The notes below the pieces were generated by a model that ran no database searches, had not been told where the DNA came from, and saw only the letters and a program-made list of their open reading frames with translations. This document shows, piece by piece, positions 25,106 through 37,039 of a stretch of DNA of 64,000 bases (positions within the stretch are counted from its first letter, which is position 1; each line of letters starts with the position of its first letter). The stretch comes from Theropithecus gelada (Eukaryota > Chordata > Mammalia > Primates > Cercopithecidae), in NCBI RefSeq assembly GCF_003255815.1, contig NC_037689.1, positions 145,297,582-145,361,581 on the forward strand, read 5' to 3'. The position numbers and the translations under genes are program-made.

Positions 25106-27016
25106 TTGTACCCATTTGTAACCCCACCTACAATGACCAAAGTCCTATTTCGATATATTCGTGTGGATATTTATTGAGTTTTGCTAATATAAGTGTGAAA
25201 TATCTCATCATTGATTTAACTTATGAGTTATTTGTAACTTATGAGCTATTTGTAACTTATTTAACCATGATTACCTGAAGTCAGGTATCTTTTCATGTCT
25301 GTCTGTGGTGATATTTGAAAAAAAATAGTGTCAATTCTGTTTTCCACAAGAACAGTAGTTACATTCTGAGCAGTGATATGCACTACCTCATGAAGCAATT
25401 CTTGTATTCATGCCCCATGCAACACATTTTTATCTCTAATTAGGTCTAGGTTGTTTAGTATCCAATTTAGCTCCCTTGAGGGTATAGGACAAAAGAGGAA
25501 AGCCAGTGCAGGACTTTAAATTTACATCTGATAATCTGTAAAATGGACACTTCACATGGCTTTGCGTGTGTTCGTGTGTGTGTGTGTGGCCTCAATCTCG
25601 AATTAGTGTTGTGTAAGCCAGGAAGTGCTGAGATGTAATCTTAGGGATTTTATCCTTTGAGTTCCTGTTAGTAATTTGGGTTTCTAATGGTATAACGTGG
25701 ATTGCATTGTAGTAGAACTGCCATGCCTCACGGGTTTGCAGCAACCTCAAATGCTACAGTCAAGTATGAGTCATAGCATGTCAGAGCTGAATGGTATCTT
25801 CACAATCGCGCTATCCACAGCCCATAATTGGTAAAAGGGGGAAACTAAGGCGAAGAGAGCTCAACCTGTGAGATGGCAAAGAGCTGAGTTCCCAATTGCA
25901 TGCTCTAGCTTGATCTGAGACCTCAGGGTGGCTATGCGGTGTCTGGTCATATGATAATTTTCCACCTGTGCTATGATATGAACAAGGCTGCTGTTGGGAG
26001 GCAATTTTCCATGGATTTGTTGAGTTTCTGCATGTCTCAGGAGAGCTTTTGTCCTTTGTCTCTGACTCAGTTGTCTTGCATCTTCTGCCAGCATCTATAA
26101 AACTGCAACTAGTTACCTTGCTACTTGAAAGAAGAGTAAAATCTCAGATACTTCACGGTTCCTCACAGTTGCAAGTAGTAGTTTCAGAAGCTATTAATAA
26201 ATGTTTTGTGTGATAACAATCCTCTCATCAAATTAGTTTTGGAAAAGCTGAAGCCAGAAAAAGGATTTAAAAAAATATAGAAGGAAAGTGGGTTCTTTTC
26301 CTGTTAGACTCTTTGATAAACTAAACGGCATTATGAATGGCTCTTGGGCATGGGGCAGGGATGGATGGAGTGTGCCAAGTTTAAAGAATTATTGGAATAG
26401 GAAGCCTTGCTTCTCCCTTCCTCTGTGGGATGCTTAGGAACACTGGAAATAACAATAGAATAAAATTAGTAGAAACGGAAAGTGCGTATAATTACGAATA
26501 AGGATGGAAATGCAGTTGGGGTGGTTTTCATATCCTTTGTAAACCAGAATGTGGTAAGCTAACAGTTATGGAAGCAATACCTACACAGTCCTTTTGCAGG
26601 TGTGCCCAAACCAAGGAAGGTAACGGGAGTTTGCCCAAGGGTCAGATTTTAGAGCCAAAAGGGGGTCTAGAAACAATGTTCAACCCTTCCATTTTACACA
26701 TGAGGCACCAAGGCCTAGTTGGAGGAAGGCATGTACTTAGAGCCACCCAGTTCATGGGTAGTAATTTTGGCAATAAAGCGTAAATGATTTTAGTAACTTT
26801 TCAGTGTTCCTCACACATTATTTGTTCTCATGTTGTTGTATTGTTTTATTTATTTGTAACTCAGTTTTAAGGTTTCATAAGGCACACAGCATTTTGTCTA
26901 ACACTCAAAGCTTCTACTAAAGTGTAATAATCTATTGAATATCTATGATATTCACTAGTCACTCTTCACATCCAGCACTGCCCAAAACAACTTTTTGCCA
27001 TGATGAAAACCCTCCA
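25106..27016. other. intergenic DNA with ancient repeat relics
   Basis: No gene. An 18-bp direct repeat (acttatgagttatttgta, then acttatgagctatttgta) lies at about 25219-25257, and a short GT run near 25570-25587. About 25760-25860 and 26660-26760 look like ancient SINE-type relics (gaggcaccaaggcctagttg). The rest is unassigned. Confidence 0.4.
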
Positions 27017-27314
27017 GCAGGGCGCGGTGACTAATGCCTGTAATCCCAGCACTTTGGGAGGCTGAGGTGGGCAGATGACCAGAGGTTAGGAGTTCGAGAC
27101 CAGCCTGGCCAACATGGTGAAACCTTATCTCTACTAAAAATACAAAAATTGACCAGGCGTGGTGGCGCACTCCTGTAATCCCAGCTATTTGAGAAGTTGA
27201 GGGAGGAGAATGGCGTGAACCAGGAAGGTGGAGCTTGCAGTGAGCTGAGATCGCCCCACTGTACTCCAGCCTAGGAGACAGCAAGACTACGTCTCAAAAA
27301 AAAAAAAAAAAAAA
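27017..27314 (+). mobile_element. Alu element
   Basis: Dimeric Alu from 'agggcgcggtgactaatgcc' to an A tail at about 27296-27314. Moderately diverged. Confidence 0.88.
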
Positions 27315-27346
27315 GAAAAGAAATAGAAAAAAAATCATATTGCCAG

Positions 27347-27510
27347 TGTCCAGGATGGCAGCCATGAGCCACATGCGGCTATTGAGCACTTGTTAATGTG
27401 ACTACTGTGATTGAGGAACTCTTTTCTTAATTTCATTTAATTTTAAGTAATTGAAACTTGCACTTAAATAGCCACATTTGGCTAGCAGCTGCTGTCGTGA
27501 GCGCTGTAAT
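27347..27510 (+). mobile_element. MER5A-like hAT-Charlie element
   Basis: Contains 'agccacatgcggctattgag' and the mirrored 'atagccacatttggctagca', the internal palindromic layout of MER5A. Non-coding relic about 0.25 kb upstream of the FMR1NB 5' flank. Confidence 0.6.
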
Positions 27511-27721
27511 GATGAACTGTAGTGACCGGACACTACAATGTGCACTCTAGGAATGAGGAAGAATGGAGTCAGAATCCGAGTTATTCCTTTTTGTTGATCT
27601 ATGACAAGCAGTCATACCACTGGTCCAGGCCTGAAGCCCCGTTCACTTGTTCCACAAGCATTTAGCAAGCACCTATGTGCCAGGCTTTCAGTGGGAGTGT
27701 GAGGGTGCACCAACCACTGGC

Positions 27722-27979
27722 CACGTGGTTGTAAGGGTCTGGGCCTGTGGAATGAAGCAGAAGACGTCATCGTGAAGGAATCAGTTTCAGCCCCGCGAGA
27801 GTTGGCACATGCCACGCGAGAGTCACTGCCCCATTGGCTTCTGAGTCACGGACTGCCCCGGAAGCTTTTGTGCCAGGGACTGCCCCGGAAGCTTCTGGGT
27901 CAGGGACTGCCCCGGAAGCTTCTGGATCACGGACAGTTGGGCAGTGAGGCGGCGTCTCAGCGAGGCGGCACCCGGAGCC
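27722..27979 (+). promoter_or_regulatory. FMR1NB: FMR1NB 5' flank / probable promoter and 5' UTR
   Basis: GC- and CpG-richer than its surroundings, with no TATA box near the coding start. Visible sites: an E-box cacgtg (27722-27727), a CRE-like gacgtcat (27763-27770), an inverted CCAAT box attgg (27833-27837) and three CCGGAAG ETS-like cores within the 27-bp repeats. Two short upstream ATGs (27752 and 27809) lead to stops after 7 and 11 codons. Cancer/testis genes are typically silenced by methylation of such CpG-bearing promoters. The transcription start itself cannot be read from sequence. Confidence 0.5.
27851..27931 (+). repeat. 27-bp tandem repeat in the FMR1NB 5' flank
   Basis: Three full units start at 27851, 27878 and 27905, each gactgccccggaagctt plus a variable end. 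Partial units lie on both sides (from about 27833 and at 27932). Each unit contains a near-palindrome ccggaagcttctgg. Confidence 0.9.
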
Positions 27980-28244
27980 ATGCCTTCAGATAGGAGGCAA
28001 GCGAAGGGGAGGAATAGGTCAAGTCGCCATGCCATGCGTGTGGCTCACTTACAGCCGGCAACTTATGAGGTGGCGGCAACTGGGTCGAATCCCGAGAGCA
28101 GCCATCCCGGGTACGAGGCCACCACGGCTGACAGGCCTCAGCCAGGATGGCGGGAATCTCTAAAGATGTGGGTCAGCAAACCCTGCGGGATGCTCATACT
28201 CTCCATCTGGATCCTGCTGTTGGTGTGCTACTACTTGTGCTCTG
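27980..28244 (+). CDS. FMR1NB: FMR1NB coding exon 1
   Basis: FMR1NB (FMR1 neighbour; cancer/testis antigen NY-SAR-35) is a testis-restricted membrane protein of unknown biochemical role. The start is the ATG at 27980 (Kozak -3 G); the frame is open upstream but has no earlier ATG. The exon encodes residues 1-88 plus one base. It begins MPSDRRQAKGRN, a basic head, and ends with a hydrophobic helix at about residues 69-87 (LILSIWILLLVCYYL), probably a signal-anchor. The donor is gtgagt at 28245, phase 1. The protein closely follows the human one as I remember it, but is about four residues shorter after the helix (CYYLCSG). No stop or frameshift, so it appears functional. Confidence 0.93.
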
Positions 28245-28329
28245 GTGAGTGCTGGCTCAGGCCAGACTGGGAAATGCTGGGGGAGGGGTAGGGAGAGGGG
28301 GCGGGGTGTGGCGATGCACCGGCACCAAC

Positions 28330-28560
28330 TGTAGGCCTTCCTGCCCCTTCCTGTCCTCTCTCCTCCCCAAGGCCTTTATGGCCCCATCTTCAGCAGTCCT
28401 TACAAAGGCCTGCCCTCTCTCACCTGGCCGCAGGAAGTCTTTCCCGCCTAAACTCACTTCTAAAAGACTTTCCCTCCCCGACTTCCCCTAACAAAAGCCT
28501 TTCCTTCCTCACACTTCCCACCACAAAGTACTAACCTTCTTTGTCACCGCTTTTTAAAAG
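28330..28560 (+). repeat. polypyrimidine minisatellite, 5' part
   Basis: Degenerate units of about 30 bp built on caaaggcctttcctcctcac, for example around 28370, 28400, 28460 and 28490. It is the same family as 37040-38770. The array is cut here by two Alus and about 7.6 kb of L1. Confidence 0.75.
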
Positions 28561-28566
28561 TTGAGG

Positions 28567-28829
28567 ACCAGGCGCGGTGGCTCACACCTGTAATCCCAGC
28601 ACTTCAGGAGGCCGAGGCAGGCGGATCACTTGAGGTCAGGAGTCCAAGAGCAGCCTGGCCAACATGGTGAAACCGCCATCTCTACTAAAAATAAAAAAAT
28701 TAGCCGGGCATGGTGGCACACGCCTGTAATCCCAGCTACTCGGGAGGCTGAGGCAGGAGAATCGCTTGAATTCGGGAGGCGGAGGTTGCAATGAGCCGAC
28801 ATGGTGAGACTCCCTCTAAAAAAAAAAAT
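28567..28829 (+). mobile_element. Alu with truncated right end
   Basis: Starts 'ccaggcgcggtggctcacac' and keeps the left arm and most of the right arm. It lacks the 'actgcactccagcctgg' section: 'gcaatgagccgac' jumps to 'atggtgagactccctct'. A short A tail follows. Confidence 0.85.
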
Positions 28830-28831
28830 AG

Positions 28832-29117
28832 GGCCGGGCGCAGTGACTCGCGCCTGTAATCCCAACATTTTGGGAGGCCGAGGCGGGCGGATTGCCTGAG
28901 CTCAGGAATTCAAGACCATCCTGGTTAACACTGTGAAACCCCGTCCGTACTAAAAATACAAAAAAATTAGCCGGGTGTGGTGGCAGGCGCCTGTAGTCCC
29001 AGCTACTCCGGAGGCTGAGGCAGGAGAATGGCATGGACCCGGGAGGCGGAGCTTGCAGTGAGCCGAGATCACACCACTGCACTCCAGCCTGGGTGACAGA
29101 GCAAGACTCCGTCTCAA

Positions 29118-29160
<43 letters not shown>
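28832..29160 (+). mobile_element. Alu with an (AAT)n tail
   Basis: Full-length dimeric Alu directly downstream of the previous one. Its tail has become an (AAT) microsatellite of about 14 units (29118-29160). Confidence 0.88.
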
Positions 29161-29165
<5 letters not shown>

Positions 29166-29166
<1 letters not shown>

Positions 29167-31566
29167 TTGAGGTGAAATTCACATAACATAAAATTAACTA
29201 CTTTATAGTGAAAATTAAAGGAATTTAATTCATTTAAATGTTGTGCAACCATCACCTCATGTAGTTCCAAAATATTTTAACCACCCCAAATTAAAACCCA
29301 CACCCATGAACCAGTTACTTCCAATTCCCCAATCCATAAGGCTACTTCCTTCCTTTTTATGGCTGATTCGTATTCCATTGTAGGGGTATACTATATTTTT
29401 ATCTAGTTTTTGAAATTTACCGAATTTGGGTTGTTTCCACTTTGGGCCTATTATGAACAATACTGCTATGAGCATTTGTGTACAAGTTCTTGTGTAGACG
29501 TGTTTTGAGTTCTCTAGGAGTAGAATTGCTGGATCGTATGGGAACTCCGTTGATCTTTTTGAGGAAGTCCCACACTGTTTTACAAAGTGGTTGAACCGTT
29601 TTACATCTCCATTAACAATGTTTGAAGGCTTCAATTTCACCAATATATGTTATCTGTCCCGCTTGTTATAAATTATAGCCATCATAGTGGGAGTGAAATA
29701 GTATCTCATTATGGTTTTGATTTATATTTTCCTAATGCCTAATGACTTTGAACATGTTTTTATATGCCTGCTGGCCTTTTGTACATCTTTGGAGAAATGT
29801 CTTTTCAAATTATTTGACCATTTTTAATTGGATTGTTTGTGGTTTTGCTGTTGAGCTTTAATAATTCTTTATATATTCTGGATACTGAATCCTTATCAGA
29901 TACCTGATTTGCAAATGTTTCCTCCCATTCTGTGGGTAGTCTTTTCACTTTCTTGATAATGTCCTTTGATGTAAAAATGTTTTTAATTTTGAGAAAGCTC
30001 AGTTTATCTATTTTGTCTTTGGTTGCTTGTGTTTTGGAGTCATATCTAATAATCCATTGTCAAATCCAAGGTCATGACGATTACTCCCATGTTTACTTTT
30101 AAGAGTTTTATGATTTTAACTCTTATATTCAGATTGTTGATCCATTTTGAGTTGATTTTTGCATATGGTGTATGTTAAGGGTCCAACTTCATTCTTTTGC
30201 ATGTGGATAACCACTTGACCCAGCACCACTTGTTGAAGAGACGATTTTTTCCTCAATTGAGTGCTCTTGGCAGCTTTCTCAAAAATCAGTTGATTATGGA
30301 TTTATAGATTTAGTTCTGGACTCTCAATTTTATTCTGGTCTATGTATCTATCTCTATGCTGGTACCACATTCTTTTGATTACTGTAGCTTTATAGCAAGT
30401 TTAGAAATTGGAATGTGTGAGTCCATCATTTTCGTACTTCTTTATCCATATTGTTTTGTGTATTCATGGCCACTAACAACTCTATATAAATTTGAGAGTC
30501 AGCTTTTCCATTTCTGCGAAAAGGCCATTGGAATGTTGATAGAGTTGGCACTGAATCTGTAGATCACTTTGGAAGTACTGCCATCTTAACAATATTAAGT
30601 ATTCCAATCTGTGACCACAAAATGTCTTTACATTTATTAATGCTTTCTTCAATTTATTTCGGTAATGTTTTGTAATTTTCAGTTTACAAGTCTTTAACTT
30701 CCTTGGTTACATTTATTTTTAGATATTTTATTCTTTTGTATGCTATTGCAAATGGAATGGTTTCCTTTTTCTTTTCAACTTGTACATTGGTGGTGTATAG
30801 AAACACGGCTGATTTTTACCTGTTTGTCTCGTACCTGTAAAGTTACGAAATTCATTTATTAGCTCTAGTAAGTTTTTTGTGGACTTTTTGGATATTCTAG
30901 ATATAGAATCATGTTATCTGTAAATAGAGAGAGTTTTACTTTTTACTTTCCGATTTTCATGCCATTTATTTCTTCTTATTGCTTAATTGCTCTTGCTAAA
31001 ACTTCCAGCACAATATTGAATAGCAGTGATGAAAGCAGGCATCCATGTTTTAGAGGAAGCTTTCGGTTTTTCAACATTGGTTATAATGTTAGCTGTTCAT
31101 CAGCTCTTCATCATGTTAAGTAAGAGTCATTCTGTTCCTCGATTGCTGAGTGATTTTATTATGACAGGGTTTTAGATTTTGTCAGATGCGTTTTTTGTAT
31201 CAATTGAGATATGAAATTGTTTCCCTTTGTGTATTATGTTGACTGATTTTCTTACGTTGAACCATCTTTAGATTAGTGGGATGAACTCCACTTTACAGTC
31301 ATTGCGTATAATCCTTGTAATATGCTGTTGCATTTGGTTTGCTAGTATTTTGCAGGATAATTTTGTATCTATATTCATAAGCGATATTGGTCTGCAGTTT
31401 TCTTGTGGTGTCTTTTTCTGCCCTTGGGATCAGGTCACTACTGAACTCCTAGAATGAGTTAAGAAGTATTGTTGCTGAAGATTTTGAGAAAGATTGATGT
31501 TAATTCTTCTTTAAAAATTTGGTAGAAATTACCAGTGAAGCCATCTGTTCCTAGACCTTTTTTTGT
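29166..31566 (-). mobile_element. older L1, minus strand
   Basis: The reverse complement reads as ORF2 C-terminal half and 3' region of an old L1, with frequent stops. It ends near 'agaccttttttttgttgaaa', where the younger minus-strand L1 begins. Confidence 0.7.
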
Positions 31567-31567
31567 T

Positions 31568-34500
31568 GAAACATTTTATTTTTATTGTTTTATTTTTTTA
31601 TTTTTTACTTTAAAAAAGTTCTGGGATACATGTGCAGAACGTGCAGGTTTGTTACATAGACATACATGTGCCATGGTGATTTGCTGCAACTATCAACCTG
31701 TCAACTAGGTTTTAAGCGGTATTTGTCAAAACGCTCTCCCTCCCCTTTCCCCCCACCCCCCCGACAGGCACTGGTGTGTGATGCTCCCCTCCCTGTGTCC
31801 ATGTCTTCTCATTGTTCAACTCCCACTTAAGAGTGAGGACATGCGGTGTTTAGCTTTCTGTCCCTGTGTTAGTTTGCTGAGGATGATAGTTCCCAACCTC
31901 ATCCATGTCTCTGAAAAGGACATGAACTCATTCTTTTTTATGGCTGCATAGTATTCCATGGTGTCTATGTGCCACATTTTCTTTATCCAGTCTATCATTG
32001 ATGGGCATTTGGGTTGGTTCCAAGTCTTTGCTATTGTAAATAGTGCTGCAATAAGCATACATGTGCATGTGTCTTCATAGTAGAATGACTTATAAACCTT
32101 TGGGTATATACCCAGTAATGAGATTGCTAGGTCAAATGGTATTTCTGGTTCTAGATCCTTGAGGAATTGCCACACTGTCTTCCACATGGTTGGACTAATT
32201 TATACTCCCACCAACAGTGTAAAAGTGTTTCTGTTTCTTCACATCCTCACCAGCATCTGTTGTTTCCATACTTTGTAATGATTGCCATTCTAACTGGCAT
32301 GAGATGGTATCTCATTGTGGTTTTTATTTGCATTCTCTAGTGACCAGTGATGTTTAGCTTTTTTTTCATATATTTGTTGGCCTCATAAATGTCTTCTTTT
32401 GAGAAGTGTCTGCTCATGTCCTTCACCCACATTTAGTGGGGTTGTTTATTTATTTCTTATAAATTTGTTTAACCTCCTTGTAGACTCTGGTTATTAGACC
32501 TTTGTCAGATGGATAGATTGCAAAAATTTTATCCCATTCTGTGGGTTGCCTGTTCACTCTGATGATAGTTTCTTTTGCTGAGCAGAAGCTCTTTACTTTA
32601 ATTAGATCCCATTTCTCAACTTTGGGTTTTGTTGCCATTGCTTTTGGTGTTTTCGTCATGAAGTCTTTGCCCATGCCTATGTCCTGAATAGTATTGCCTA
32701 GGTGTTCTTCTAGGGTTTTGATGGTTTTAAGTCTTTAATCCATCTTGAGTTAACTTTTGTATAAGGTGTAAGGAAGGGGTCCAGTTTCTGTTTCCTGCAT
32801 ATGGCTAGCCAGTTTTCCCAACACCATTTATTAAATAGAGAATCCTTTCCCCATTGCTTGTTTGTCAATGATCAGATGGTTGTAGATGTGGGGTGTTATT
32901 TCTGAGGCCTCTGCTCTGTTCCATTGGTCTATATATCTGTTTTGGTACCAGTACTATGCTGTTTTGGTTACTGTAGTCTTGTAGTATAGTTTGAAGTCAG
33001 GTAGTGTGATGCCTCCAGCTTTGTTCTTTTTGCTTAGGATTGTCTTGGCTACACAGGCTCTTTTTTGGTTCCACATGAAATTTAAAGTAGTATTTTCTAG
33101 TTCTTTGAAGAAAGCCAATGGTATCTTGATGGGAGTACCATTGAATCTATAAACTACTTTGGGCAGTATGGCCATTTTCATGATACTGATTCTTCCTATC
33201 CATGAGCGTGGAATTTCTTTTTCCATTTGTTTGTGTCATCTCTTATTTCCTTGAGCAATGGTTTGTAGTTCTCCTTGAAGAGGTCCTTCATGTTCCTTGT
33301 AAGTTGTATTCCTAAATATTTTATTTTCTTTGCAGCAATTGTGAATTGGAGTTCACTCATGATTTGGCTCTCTGCTTGTTTATTATTGGTGTATAGGAAT
33401 GCATGTTATTTTTGCTCATTGATTTTGTATCCTGAGACTTTGCTGAAGTTGTTTATCAGCTTAAGGAGTTTTGGGGCTGAGATGATGGGGTTTTCTAAAT
33501 ATATACAATCATGTGGTCTGCAAAGAGAGACAATTTGACTTCCTCTCTTCCTATTTGAATACCCTTTATTTCTTTCTCTGGCATGATTGCTTTGGCCAGA
33601 ACTTCCAATACTATGTTGAATAGGAGTGGCGAGAAAGGGCATCCTTGTCTTGTGCCGGTTTTCAAAGGGAATGCTTCCAGCTATTGTCCATTCAGTATGA
33701 TGTTGGCTATGGGTTTGTCATAAATAGCTCTTATTATTTTGTGGTGCTGAGAAGAATGTATATTCTGTTGATTTGGGGTAGAGTCTTCTATAGATGTCTG
33801 TTAGGTCTGCTTGGTCCAGAGCTGAGTTCAAGTCTTGAATATCCTTGTTAATTTTCTGTCTCATTGTTCTGTCTAATATTGACAGTGGGTTATTAAAGTC
33901 TCCCACTATTATTGTGTGAGAATCTGTCTTTTTGTAGGTCTCTAAGAATTTGTTTTATGAATCTGGGTGCTCCTGTATTGGGTGCATATGTATTTAGGAA
34001 AGTTAGCTCTTCTTTTTGCATTGATTGATCCCTTTACCATTATGTAATGCCCTTCTTTGTCTTTTTTGTTTATATTTGTTTTATCAGAGACTAGGATTCC
34101 AACCCCTGCTTTTTTATTTTTTATTTATTTATTTATTTATTGCTTTCCATTTGCTTGGTAAAATTTCTCCATCCCTTTATTTTGAGACTGTGTATGTCTT
34201 TGCATGTGAGATGGGTCTCCTGAATACAGGACATCAGTGGATCTTGGCTCCGTCCAATTTACCAGTCTGTGTATTTTAATTGGGACATTTAGCCCATTTA
34301 CATTTAAGGTTAATATTGTTATGTGTGAATTTGATCCTGTCATCATGATGCTAGCTGTTTATTTTGCACATTAGTTGATGCAGTTTCTTCATAGTGTAAT
34401 TGGTCTTTATAATTTGGCGTGTTTTTGCAGTGGCTGGTACTGGTTTTTCTTTTCCATAGTTAGTGCTTCCTTCAGGTACTCTTGTAAGGCAGGCCTGGTG

Positions 34501-36770
34501 GTGACAAAAATCCCTTAGCATTTGCATGTCTGTAAGTATTTTATTTCTCCTTCGCTTATGAAGCTTAGTTTGGCTGGATATGAAATTCTAGGTTGAAAAT
34601 TCTTTTCTTTAAGAATGTTAAATATTGGCCCCCACTCTATTCTGCTTCTAGGGTTTCTGCAGAGAGACCTGCTGTTAGTCTGATGGGCTTCCCTTTGTAG
34701 GTAACCTGACCTTTCTGTCTCGCTGCCCTTAACATTTTTTACATTTTTTCCTTCATTTTAACCTTGGTGAATCTGATGATTATGTGTCTTGGGGTTGCTC
34801 TTCTCGAGGAGTATCTTTGTGGTGTCCTCTCTATTTTCTGAATTTGAATGTTGGCCTGTCTTGCTAGGTTGGGGAAAGTTCTCCTGGATAATATCCTGAA
34901 GTGTTTTCCAACTTTGTTCCATTCTCCCTGTCACTTTCAAGGATCCCAATCAAACGTAGGTTTTGTCTTTTCACATAGTCCCATATTTCTTGGAGGCTTT
35001 GTTCATTCCTTTTCAATCTTTTTTCTCTAATCTTGTCTTCATGCCATATTTCATTAAGTTGATCTTCAATCTCTGATATCCTTTCTTCTTCTTGATTGAT
35101 TTGGCTATTGATACTTGTGTATGCTTCACGAAGTTCTCGTGTTGTGTTTTTCAGCTCCATCAGTTCATTTATGTTCTTCTCTAAACTGTTTATTCTAGTT
35201 AGCAGTTCCTGTAACCTTTTGTCAAGGTTCTTAGCTTCCTTGCATTAGGTTAGAACATGCTCCTTTAGCTCAGAGGAGTTTGTTATTACCCACCTTCTGA
35301 AGCCTACTTCTGTCAATTCATCAAACTCATTCTCTGTCCAGTTTTGTGCCCTTGCCAGAGAGGAGTTGTGATCATTTGGAGGTGAAGAGGCATTCTGGTT
35401 TTTGGAATTTTCAGCATTTTTGCACTGTTTTTTTTTCTCATCTTTGTTGATTTATCTACCTTTGATCTTTGAGACTGAAGACCTTTGGATGGGATTTCTG
35501 TGTGGGTGTTCTTTTTGCTGATGTTGATGTTACTGCTTCCTGTTTGTTAGTTTTTCTTCTAATAGTCAGGCCCCACTGCTGCAGGTCTGCTGTAGTTTGC
35601 TGGAGGTTCACCCCAGACCCTGTTTTCCTGGGTATCACCTGTGGAGGCTGCAGAACAGCAAAGATTGCTTTCTGCTCCTTCCTCTGGAAGCTTTGTCTCA
35701 GAGGGGCACCAGCCTGATGCCAGCCAGAGCTCTCTCCTGTGTGAGGCACCTCTCAACCCCTGTTGGGAGGCCTCTCCCAGTCAGGAGCCACAGGGATCAG
35801 GGACCCACTTGAGGATGCAGTCTGTCCCTTAGCAGAGCTCGAGTGCTGTGCTTGTAGAATCCTCCTTGTCAGGGTCCACTGCTCTCTTCAGAGGCGGCAG
35901 GTAGGAACGTTTAAGTCTGCTGAAGCTGCGCCAACAGCTGCCCCTTTCCTCGGGTGCTCTGTCCCAGCGAGATGGGAGTTGTATCTATAAGCCCCTGACT
36001 GGGGTTGCTGCCTTTCTTGCAGAGACGCCCTGCTCAGCGAAGAGCAATCTAGAGAGGCTGTCTGGCCACAGCTGCTTTGCCGCACTATTTTGAGTTCCAC
36101 CCAGTCCTTAGCACAGTCAGGGGAAAGCTGCCTACTCAAGCCTCAGTAATGGTGGATGCCCCTCCCCACACCAAGCTCAATCGTCCCAGGTTGATTTCAG
36201 ACTGCTGTGCTGGCAGGGAGAATTTCAAGTCAGTCTTTCTTAGCTTGCTGGGTTCTGTGGGAGTTGGACCCACTGGCTTGGCTCCCTGGCTTTAGTCCCC
36301 TTTCCAGGGGAGTGAAAGGTTCTGTCTCACTGGGGTTCCAAGTGCCACTGGGCTAAGAAAAAAAAAAAAACAAAACTCCTGCAGCTAGCTCCATGTCTGT
36401 CTGAACAGCTGCCAGTTTTGTGCTTGAAACCCAGGACCCTGGTGGTGTAGGCACATGAGGGAATCTCCTGGTCTGCAGACTGCAAAAACCATAGGAAAAG
36501 CATAGTATCTGGGCTAGATAGCACAGTCCGTCATAGCTTCACTTGGCTGGAAAAGGGAGGCCTCCGCTCCTTGCACTTCCCAGGTAAGGCAACACCCCAC
36601 TCTGCTTCTACTCACCCTCCATGGGCTTCACCCACTGCCTAACCAGTCCCAATGAGATGAACAGTGTACCTCAATTGGAAATGCAGAAATCCCCCACCTT
36701 CTGCATTGGTCTTGCTGGGAGCTGCAGACCAGAGCTGTTCCTTTTCAACCATCTTGCCAGCAGATGCCCC
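31568..36770 (-). mobile_element. L1 with intact 5' end but a 1.3-kb ORF2 deletion, minus strand
   Basis: The 3' end is at the left (T-rich tail near 31570-31615). ORF2 spans about 31817-34345, ORF1 about 34400-35440 and the 5' UTR about 35440-36770. The 5' tip retains the start of a primate L1 (reverse complement of 'gttcc ttttcaaccatcttg'). At about 33741 the endonuclease region joins directly to the RT region. Compared with the L1 at 13200 (positions about 16318 and 17620), about 1.3 kb is missing. Frames contain stops. Confidence 0.82.
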
Positions 36771-36774
36771 TGTT

Positions 36775-37030
36775 TTTGTATTTTTATATTGATATATCAT
36801 AGTTGTATGTATTTTTGGAGTACACGTGATATTTTAATATGTATACACAATGTGTAGTGATCAAATCCAGGTAATTGAGATATCCGTTACCTCAAAAATT
36901 TATCTTTGTGTTGGGAACATTCCAATTCTTTTCTTCTAGCTATTTTGAAATATAAAACAAATTATTGTTAACTATAATTTCTTTATTGCAAGGGAGATTT
37001 CGTTTAGTGTTTCAATATCTTTACTTTTTA
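36775..37030. repeat. old interspersed repeat fragment
   Basis: Contains gtgttgggaacattccaatt and 'gtagtgatcaaatccaggta', phrases of a frequent old repeat (possibly an L1M untranslated region) whose name I cannot fix. It lies between the L1 and the minisatellite. Confidence 0.4.
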
Positions 37031-37039
37031 TAAGTATTC

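Noticed and set aside
27944..27979. N-terminal extension of FMR1NB by 12 codons
   Set aside because: The extended frame starts at GTG. The first in-frame ATG is 27980, which also matches the human start as remembered.
27772..27993. Open frame of 73 codons with a nine-residue repeat upstream of FMR1NB
   Set aside because: It begins with GTG and has no in-frame ATG. Its repeat is the by-product of a 27-bp DNA repeat whose period is divisible by three.
28042..29160. Minus-strand open frames with Alu-like peptides
   Set aside because: They are translations of antisense Alu sequence, a frequent artefact; the same applies at 24770-25140, 26955-27284 and 58042-58455.
35456..36295. Cluster of overlapping open frames on both strands
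   Set aside because: This is the CpG-bearing L1 5' UTR on the minus strand, which commonly has open frames by chance.
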